A DNA stretch of 64,000 nucleotides from Phaeoceros laevis (taxonomy: Eukaryota > Anthocerotophyta > Anthocerotopsida > Notothyladales). Shown here piece by piece: positions 57,048-64,000 of this stretch. The stretch spans positions 1 to 64,000 of the forward strand of contig JBNGIQ010007841.1 in assembly GCA_049999765.1 (NCBI GenBank), in the 5' to 3' direction. Position numbers and translations under genes: made by a program. The number at the start of each line of letters is the position of its first letter. Position 1 is the first letter of the stretch. A model generated the notes under the pieces. That model ran no database searches. It worked only from the letters and a program-made list of their open reading frames with translations, and was not told the origin of the DNA.

Positions 57048-59899
57048 ATGAAATTGAGACAGCAGCAACTCGGGACAGGCTCGAGTTTCGTCTTCCGCAA
57101 CATGGAGTATGGCACAGAAGACAACCAAACACGGCATTCCATGTTGCTTCAGAGCAGTGCGGAGACCGAATTCTGCCATGCACTTGCCGCTCCATTTCTG
57201 GACCAACCCGATGAGTTTCGGGAGCAGATTTCTGATGGGGAACTGAGGAGCCAGTTTGCCTACAATCGAAAGGACAAGTCTCTCGGCCTATTGTGTGACA
57301 AGTAAGTCCTCGGTGAGGCTCCTTTGATGTCGAAAGCCTTGTGGCTGTGTGTTGGATGCCGCGTCGCCCTCGTGCTTCTCCCATCACAACTTATTCTCCT
57401 TGTCTGATTCATCCAGCTTTTTGAGCCTTTATGGCAATGACGAAGCGACGTCAATAAGTCTGGACGATGCAGCATTTCGCTTAGGTGATCATCTCACCAG
57501 GGGCATGTCATTAGACAGGTCTCCCGAATCTAATGTGGATAGCAGCTCTCATCGATGGCATTCCCCCGGAAAGATTGCAAGATTCCTAATGGATGCACTA
57601 GTTGGTGAGCTTGTCAAATAAGTCTTCAACTGTGCGCAGGCGTGGAGAGGAGGCGCATTTATGATATAGTGAACGTCCTGGAAAGCATTGAAGTGAGCTT
57701 ATTACAGTGCAGTTCTTCGCCCTGTGTAGATGCAGACTGTACATCACCTCACTAGCTAACCAATTGGCCTCTTTGGTGTGTTAAGATACTCGTCAGAAAA
57801 GCAAAGAACAAGTACACATGGAATGGTTTCAGTCGACTTCCTATGGCTCTGAATGCAATCAAGGTGGGTAGGCTGTGCCGGCAGATATTATAGAATCTGT
57901 GGTTCTTGTTTTGAAATTTTCATTTTCTGGTGGCAGAACACTGGTTTCAGCGATCGCTGTTCTGAAGACTCGGGGACGAAAGAAGATTTGGGGACGGGAG
58001 CACCGGAAGCGGATATGGTAGGTGATGTGATTGAACCTTATTTTGAGGCATTTACAGCTCATAGCCTTGAATGACCTGCCTTTGTGAGGTCAGCAGTTAT
58101 CCACTGATGATCTTTGTCTTCGCAGAAACTCCGTTCGTGCTGTGAGCATGATGCTTCGGAGAATGGTCCACACTCTGAGGCCAACAGTTCCCCTGAAGGG
58201 TTACCCACGCAGCAGTCAGGCAGTGAAGGTTGTCTGGCACCTGGGAGCAACAAAACGCAGCAGCGCCAAGCCTTATCGGAAAGCGCAGGTTAGTAATCTG
58301 TTCTATCTGTCAGCGCGAGTCTTGCGTTGCAATCGCCGCCTGGTCTTGAATACTGGCAGGCTATCGTTGCTAGTCAGCTGCTTGTTCAATGTCCACTTCA
58401 GAAAAAAGGCGGAAAAAGTCCCTGGGATTACTGAGCCAGAAGTTCGTTCAACTGTTTCTGACATCTCAGGCAAGTGCAAGCCGCCTCTGCAGAAAGCCTG
58501 GGTCAGCTGTGGTTTGCATGTCGTTGACGAACTGACAAACACTTCCGTGACCAGACGCATATTGTCTCCTTGGAAGAAGCAGCCAAGCTGCTACTTGGTG
58601 ACTGTAAGGAAGCATCAAAGCTGAAAAGTGAGTTTTCTGTTTTCCACTTGGAGGTTACACTACATGACGCTAGTACTACGTCTTGTCGCGCTTTTGAGCA
58701 TAGTGATGGTTCTTTGACCTTGTCATGTGCATGCAGCAAAAGTTAGGCGGCTTTATGACATCGCCAACATATTAGCGTCCCTACAGCTTATTGAGAAGGT
58801 GGGACTCTCAGTTTCTACACTTCTTGTTAGATGGGCTGATGACTTGAACGTCTGCTCCACATTGGAACAGAGCTTTATTGACTAGTCTTTTCGGTTCTAA
58901 AAAGTAGAGAGGGACGTATGGTTCACTTGGTGATTTGTGGTAGTTCCAACAGTTGCCTCGTACGTTTTTCAGATCCATATAACGGGGAATCGCAAACCAG
59001 CCTTCAGGTGGCTTGGAGTGTGTGAGGCGACAAAAAGCAACGGTTTGTCCAAGTCATTTGTCATGTCACCGATGATAAAGAATTTGTGTGATGCCTTGGT
59101 CTTGATTGCTATTTCCTAAACATGTAGAGATGAGCACCAATAGTATGGGTAACCGACACCCACAAGGAGCTGCCGCAGCAAGTGCAGCTAGAGGCATCAA
59201 GCGAAGACCTGAAGAGTCACCAGCACCTGAAGAATCTGTATCGGAGTCGGGGAAAGTGAATTCGAGGTGTTTGCATACAAGAAGCTCTACTCGACCTTGT
59301 GATATGACTCAGGCAACGGATTGCAAATGCAGGCCTGTTTGCTCTGAAACCACCGTAGTTGAAGATCCACAGATTCGTTCCTCAAGCAACTCGGGAGGAT
59401 GCAAGCTTGATGCCTTGGCTGTAGTCAGTGGGTGGGGACGCAAGCAGATTGATGGAAGCCAGTGCAGCTTGTCAAGCAGCTCGTGCGCTACTTGTGCATC
59501 AGAATGGATACTTCATGATACAGGGCCATGTTGGTTTTGCTTGCGCCACAGCTCACGTGGAAGGACCACCGAGTTCCGGATGACTAGCTTCCCATCAGGT
59601 CCGCAAGGAAAAGCAACTGCAGGAGGCGTACTCTGTGAGGAGGTTGGTGACCACCTATCAGGGCAGTCGAGCGAACACAAGAGTTCAATTGCGAGAGGTG
59701 AGGATGCGTACGCACCAATGCAGTATGAGAATAAAGGTAGGCCATTTGATTGGGTGAACGGCAACCACTTGTTTGTTGCGGTTTTCCGCTTGGTTGCCTA
59801 GCCTAATCTGTGTGGACTAATCATTTGGTTGCAGGCATTCATCTTGTGTTTGAACATTACAACGAAGCTTGGAAGACGTGGTGTGCAAGCAGCAGGTAG
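57048..59899 (+). CDS. Atypical E2F transcription factor (DEL/E2Fe type, two DNA-binding domains)
   Basis: Twelve exons: 57048-57301, 57417-57484, 57640-57692, 57786-57863, 57937-58017, 58126-58288, 58402-58469, 58555-58627, 58737-58798, 58973-59042, 59128-59736, 59835-59899. All phases match, giving 547 aa. DNA-binding domain 1 (residues ~75-151): RKDKSLGLLCDNFLSLYG, then GVERRRIYDIVNVLES and VRKAKNKYTWNGF. Domain 2 (~233-318): KRRKKSLGLLSQKFVQLFLTSQ, VSLEEAAKLLLGD, VRRLYDIANILASLQLIEK and RKPAFRWLG. There is no DP-binding or Rb-binding region. Such factors bind E2F sites without DP and repress, controlling endoreduplication and cell proliferation. The C-terminus ends HLVFEHYNEAWKTWCASSR. 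The intron after exon 7 has a GC donor (CAG|GCAAGT). The start ATG at 57048 is the first good in-frame choice. Confidence 0.94.
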
Positions 59900-61034
59900 A
59901 GCCCCAGACGCAGCAGTGCATTGTTGGGAACAGCAAGCCAGGAGCAAGAGAGGGCCAAATTCCGAAAACCAGAATGCTTTCTTGCTAACCGTGATAGCCT
60001 GTTGAGATTAGCTTTTGTCTCATGCACATGGGTCCTGCTATTGTACATCCCGCGCCGATGAGGACGATACGCCCGTGATGGCAGTTTGACGTGCTGTGTC
60101 GCAATGGGCTATGAGGCCTAGTCTGTAGAGATGTAGCATCATGATAAATTGATGTCCATATGGATTGTCATGGATTCGTGATTTTGTATCTTGGGTTACA
60201 AATTACAATAAGAATATCACGATTTTCACAACGTGCAGTACACCACTGAGTTTGCTTCTTGTCGACCCAATCTTGCCTGCCGGTTTGCCCGGCATGCCCT
60301 TGATGCAAGGAAGGACCGAATTTTGTTGTGCGTCGCAAGCAAGGGTCACAGTGAGCAGGTGCAGATATTTTTCAGCCCAGAGGCCTTGTACATGGGCACC
60401 TCGACTAGGTGTGAAAAAGGGTTGGAAATAGTCCGGCTTGCCTTTTTGAAAATACGAATCGTGGGGTGGCTTGCAATCGTAAGATGCCTGTGAACTCGAT
60501 ATTGTCAAGCATCAACCGGAGGGGATCCAAGAAACTCGCTATGTAGCTTGGCAGGCCGGGGGACTAGACTCGCTATTAATACCAAAATTGAGAATTGGTG
60601 GTCATTGGGCCGAGCGAAGCGCATGGTATGCCTTGCGAATGAGGTGACGTGGCAGGCATGAGGTGGATTTTAGCGTTCTCCGGGGCGGCCGTTATAGACA
60701 GAAGACACCCTAGACTACCTACACTAGAGTAGAGAGTACACTAATAATAATAAAGCCTGCAAGGTCAAGCATGATGCAGCGTCCAGTCGCCCACAAGTTG
60801 CCAGCCAGACTGATGAGGCCACATACATCCAACAGTCAACAGTCAGTCTACTGTACCGGACACAAGTATGCTACGACATATACTGTACTTGGGGGTCGTA
60901 AGGGCCACTTTGCATGTGCCCAGACTCGGAGCGAAAAAAGCGCTCCGGGTTTGGGCCTTTTCTTCACATGGGCCTTTCTTTCCTAGCGTGCATAACTGAC
61001 AAGTGACCTGTTGACCTAAACAGGGTATAAATCA

Positions 61035-61093
61035 TTTTTTATACATGCTTGGTACGTCCGCGGACTGCGAACGTACCAAGCTGGTATAAAAAA
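61035..61093. repeat. 23-bp inverted repeat (21/23 matches), 13-nt loop
   Basis: Left arm 61035-61057 (TTTTTTATACATGCTTGGTACG plus T) and right arm 61071-61093 pair at 21 of 23 positions, with a CG-rich loop. It could be a MITE relic or a transcribed hairpin. No flanking duplication was evident. Confidence 0.7.
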
Positions 61094-61137
61094 CAATTTA
61101 TTTGTGACTCCTCGGCCCGGAGAAATCTAGTGTACCC

Positions 61138-61192
61138 AAAAATAGACTTTGATCTGGGCCGAGCCAAAAATAGACTTTGATCTGGGCCGAGC
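61138..61192. repeat. Two-copy tandem repeat, period 28 nt
   Basis: aaaaatagactttgatctgg, followed by gccgagc, occurs at 61138 and directly again at 61166. Confidence 0.85.
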
Positions 61193-61232
61193 AGCACTGC
61201 TCATTAAACCAGCGCTAAAGTCCAAAAACTCA

Positions 61233-61361
61233 AATTATTTTATTTTGTGATGTGGCGAAAATTTCTCCCAATCCAAGCTACATGCAAAGTGGCCCTAATT
61301 ATTTTATTTTGTGATGTGGCGAAGATTTCTCCCAATCCAAGCTACATGCAAAGTGGCCCTA
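61233..61361. repeat. Two-copy tandem repeat, period 64 nt
   Basis: The unit aattattttattttgtgatg through gcaaagtggcccta starts at 61233 and repeats at 61297 with a single visible difference (gaaaatttc versus gaagatttc). The near-identity implies a recent duplication. Confidence 0.9.
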
Positions 61362-62971
61362 AGCTTGCCGTAAGCAGTGAGCAGTGCAAAGTGATGATGG
61401 GGGAGTCTCTCACCTGCTTCATTCCTTGATGCGTGACAGAAAGGGGGTACGGAAAGGGAAGCTTTGCTGCATGGCCATATGCATGGATGGGCCCATGCAT
61501 AGCTTTCCTTTCCTCTGCGAAAAGTGGTTGTTCCCGGACCCACAGACGAGTACTATGCCCTTTTCCAAATTTGGATGACCTGGCCTCTCTCGTGTTATTA
61601 GACGGAGGTTCTTATTAGACTGACCCACCAGACATCACTACTTGATGAGAGATGTGAAGTGTAGTCGTCGGACTGGTGACTGGTGACTGGTGTGGTCCCC
61701 AATCAACCAACTAACCGCCATCGGATTCGGATCCCCTAAATCTGCCTCCCCGACGGCGCAACAGGCGCTGAGCGGCCCGGGTGGGGCGCCGCACCCCCCG
61801 CATGTACATGTGTTGTCGGCGACCTATCCCGGATCACGCAAATATCTCACTAAACCAGCAGAGATCCTTTTGCCTTTCTACTACATATGTACATAATAAT
61901 GAGATTTTGTAGTAGTGTACAGTGTGTGAGAGCAGGCGTTTCATAATTATTATTCGTCTGCCTTGCCTTAAGGGCCTGTGCCAGGTGTCGCCCTGCCTGC
62001 CTGGCTGCCTGGCTGGAGGGAACATTTGGGTAATCCAAGACTTTTAGACTACTGATAAGAGTAGCCGGTAAGTAAGGCAGCTCTTTCTCCTTGGGACTCT
62101 CCCACAGCCTTTGACGCCAAGCCAACGCCTTTTGTGGCATGGTGGCGTGCTCAATACCCTGTGGAGTTGGTATAGCACGGCTCTTTTCTACTCCTAGTAC
62201 CAACTTAGCCAAGGGCAATCAACTTTAGCATTAATCTATTATGATCTGTACTGGAACAAAAGCAAAAGCGCCCCTAATGAAACACGTAATAACAGCAGTG
62301 CAAAGAGGCAGGTACTACTAGTAGCGTGGATGACGATCGAATAAAGCGCAAGAGGGAGGCAGCAGCAGGCAGCCCAGCCCAGGGTATGCGCCGACGCCCC
62401 CACCCCCGCCCATGTTATTAGGGCGAAAGCAGCGTCTCCCACGGGAGCCTCGCTGCAGCTGCCACACATCCGCACATGCCTCTGAGCTCGGGCCGTAGCG
62501 GCGCCTTGAATTCAGCTCTAATTCCTGGGCCCGCCCTTGTGAGCCCACTCCCGGGGCCCGGCGTCCGGCGCGCGCGAATCAATAATCAATCGATCAAACA
62601 ATCAATCCTCGGCCCAAGGCGCGCTAACGTTAGCCTTTGCCTCCTCCTCCCTCCGCCTCCTTCCCCCTTCATCCCTCTTTTCATTCTGGCGGCATTGCAG
62701 CAGCATTTTTCGGCCAGCATTTGCAACGATCGTCTCCACTGTTGTCGCTGGGGAGGGTTGCGTGCCGTAGGCTGCTGTGGCCTCATCATCATCCTTCCTC
62801 CTCATTCCTCTCCATTCCTCCTCTCACAGGCAGCAGTTAGTGGCTGCACCTGCGGAAACGGTCGCAAGGCAGGGCACGGCGTTGCAGACAGCCTGGTTCA
62901 AGCTCGGGCCACCTCCCGACCCGACCTTCCATGCTCTCCATTTGAAGCAAGCTGCTTTGGGGGGATCGGAC

Positions 62972-64000
62972 ATGGCGGTGAGCTTGCTTCCGCTGCCTCC
63001 TGCAGCTACTGCTCCGGTCCACAACACCGTCAAGGACGCCACCCCCCTTCCTCCGCCGGAAGAGGAGAGGATCAACGTCAAGGACGACGACGCCGACAGC
63101 TGTTGCTACGAGGCGGACACTGCCCGCTCCGTGGCCAGCTCCAGCAGCAGCGGCAGCAGCACCACCTCCTATCTCGGTTCCACCATCTTGACCTCCTCTT
63201 CCTCGGGCTCTTCCCTGTCGGAGGACGGCGCCTCCACCACCAGCACTGAAAATGCCGCTACCCAGCCGAATTCGGGTGCTGAGCTTGCGTCTGTGGGTGG
63301 CGTGGTTGAAGCGCAGCAGAAGCAGGAGGAGGAGCAGCAGCAGCCAGTGGAACAAGCTCTTCTACCACAGGATGCAGCAGCCCAGTCAGGAGGAGGCGGC
63401 GGCGGAGGAGGAGGAGGAGGATCCGCCTCCTGCGACACTGCCCATGGCAATGTAGCTCCCGCTGCTGCGGCTTCTCAGGCCACCGACGAGCAGGAGGATG
63501 TGCATGAAGAGGAGGAGCAGCAGCAGCAGCAGCAGCAGCAGGGGGGGCACCATGCCCTGTCTTTCCTGGAAGACAAGGCTGCGCTGGACAAGATCTTGGA
63601 AGAGTCGGAAAATATGTCGCAGCTCACCAGCGAATCCGACCTCGACGACTGGGCCGCAGCACAGCTGCAACAGCAGCAGCAGCAGCAGCAGCCCTTCCGG
63701 GCCGTGAGCTACCCCCGCCCCACGGTCATCACTTCCTTCACCACCACCAGCTCCTCCAGCGTCTCCAGCAGGCCCAGCACCATGTCCCGCTCGCAGGAGC
63801 TCCACTTCGCGGGATCCAGCAGCTCCGTGCCCGCCGCCAAAATCGCAGCAGCTGCTGCATCATCCCATCCGGGCACCGAGATCGGTTGGGCCAGGGACGG
63901 CAGGCCGCCGCCCCTCCTGGACCCGCCCGCCGACTTCAGCATCAACGGCATTTCAGCGCCCCGGCGGAACCTGAGGCACAGCGGGCCCATGCCGCCTCCT
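62972..64000 (+). CDS. Unidentified Ser/Gln/Gly-rich protein, N-terminal part (runs off right edge)
   Basis: An open frame from ATG at 62972 (MAVSLLPLPPAATAP) continues without a stop for 343 codons to the window end. It contains Ser-rich tracts, poly-Gly near residue 140, an 8-Gln tract near 185, and a second Gln tract (LQ7) near 230. Between the Gln tracts is a short ordered-looking stretch: SFLEDKAALDKILEESENMSQL. The last visible residues are FSINGISAPRRNLRHSGPMPPP. The low-complexity N-terminus suggests a disordered regulatory region with a folded domain beyond the window. I do not recognise the family. GC content is high, as in the F-box gene. Confidence 0.65.
   Translation, partial: MAVSLLPLPPAATAPVHNTVKDATPLPPPEEERINVKDDDADSCCYEADTARSVASSSSSGSSTTSYLGSTILTSSSSGSSLSEDGASTTSTENAATQPNSGAELASVGGVVEAQQKQEEEQQQPVEQALLPQDAAAQSGGGGGGGGGGGSASCDTAHGNVAPAAAASQATDEQEDVHEEEEQQQQQQQQGGHHALSFLEDKAALDKILEESENMSQLTSESDLDDWAAAQLQQQQQQQQPFRAVSYPRPTVITSFTTTSSSSVSSRPSTMSRSQELHFAGSSSSVPAAKIAAAAASSHPGTEIGWARDGRPPPLLDPPADFSINGISAPRRNLRHSGPMPPP

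Larger units (their letters stand above)
59900..62971. other. Intergenic region with short repeats
   Basis: Three kb between the E2F stop and the next gene, holding a hairpin and two tandem duplications (listed separately), a short (TAA)n run near 60745 and GC-rich, CT-rich sequence from about 62.4 kb that is likely the promoter and 5' UTR of the right-edge gene. No exon was recognised. Confidence 0.45.

Overview
The window is nuclear DNA of a streptophyte: a land plant or a close charophyte-alga relative. The evidence is spliceosomal genes with short introns (mostly about 60-200 nt), the standard code, and plant-type families. These include a plastid Cpn60 alpha, an F-box/Tubby-like protein, a FLX-like coiled-coil protein, an atypical E2F of the DEL type, a vacuolar iron transporter, a plant-type kelch/guanylate kinase and a DUF3326 protein with a probable plastid leader. 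The short introns and dense spacing fit a charophyte, bryophyte or lycophyte better than a typical seed plant, but the species cannot be named from the sequence. For most genes below I joined exons by eye, requiring matching splice phase and family similarity.

Layout. 1-1.3 kb: the 3' half of a vacuolar iron transporter, with a LINE remnant where its 5' exons should be. 2-5.2 kb: kelch-guanylate kinase (+). 6.7-8.5 kb: Tubby-like protein (+). 9.2-18 kb: a compact block of alternating strands: CPN60 alpha (-), MYND zinc-finger protein with an in-frame TGA (+), mitochondrial phosphate carrier (-), phytanoyl-CoA-dioxygenase-like enzyme (+), type-A DnaJ (-). 18-24 kb: a gene-poor, AT-rich, repeat-rich island with a satellite-like array, a foldback and unidentified ORF debris. 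24.2-37.5 kb: intronless F-box protein (+), class-3 lipase (+), FtsJ rRNA methyltransferase (-), exportin-4 (+). 38.4-47.4 kb: alpha/beta-hydrolase remnant (-), WW+RRM RNA-binding protein (-), FLX-like protein (-). 48.1-59.9 kb: DUF3326 protein (+, cut by an assembly gap), ESCRT-III VPS20/CHMP6 (+), nucleolar NOC2 (-), atypical E2F (+). 60-63 kb: intergenic repeats. 63-64 kb: the start of an unidentified Q/S/G-rich protein running off the right edge.

The genes are mostly unrelated housekeeping functions (protein folding, transport, ribosome biogenesis, nuclear export, endosomal sorting, cell-cycle control), and I see no operon-like pathway. Five adjacent pairs are head-to-head with 0.3-0.7 kb between start codons, so shared promoters are likely, and several pairs converge with only about 70-150 nt between stops.

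Two runs of N occur. The 100-N gap inside CPN60 alpha looks spurious: an 11-nt Nextera mosaic-end remnant abuts it and the flanks overlap by GATC, which restores the frame. The most interesting biology is the MYND gene, where all four exons join in frame except for a TGA exactly at the second zinc-ligand cysteine.
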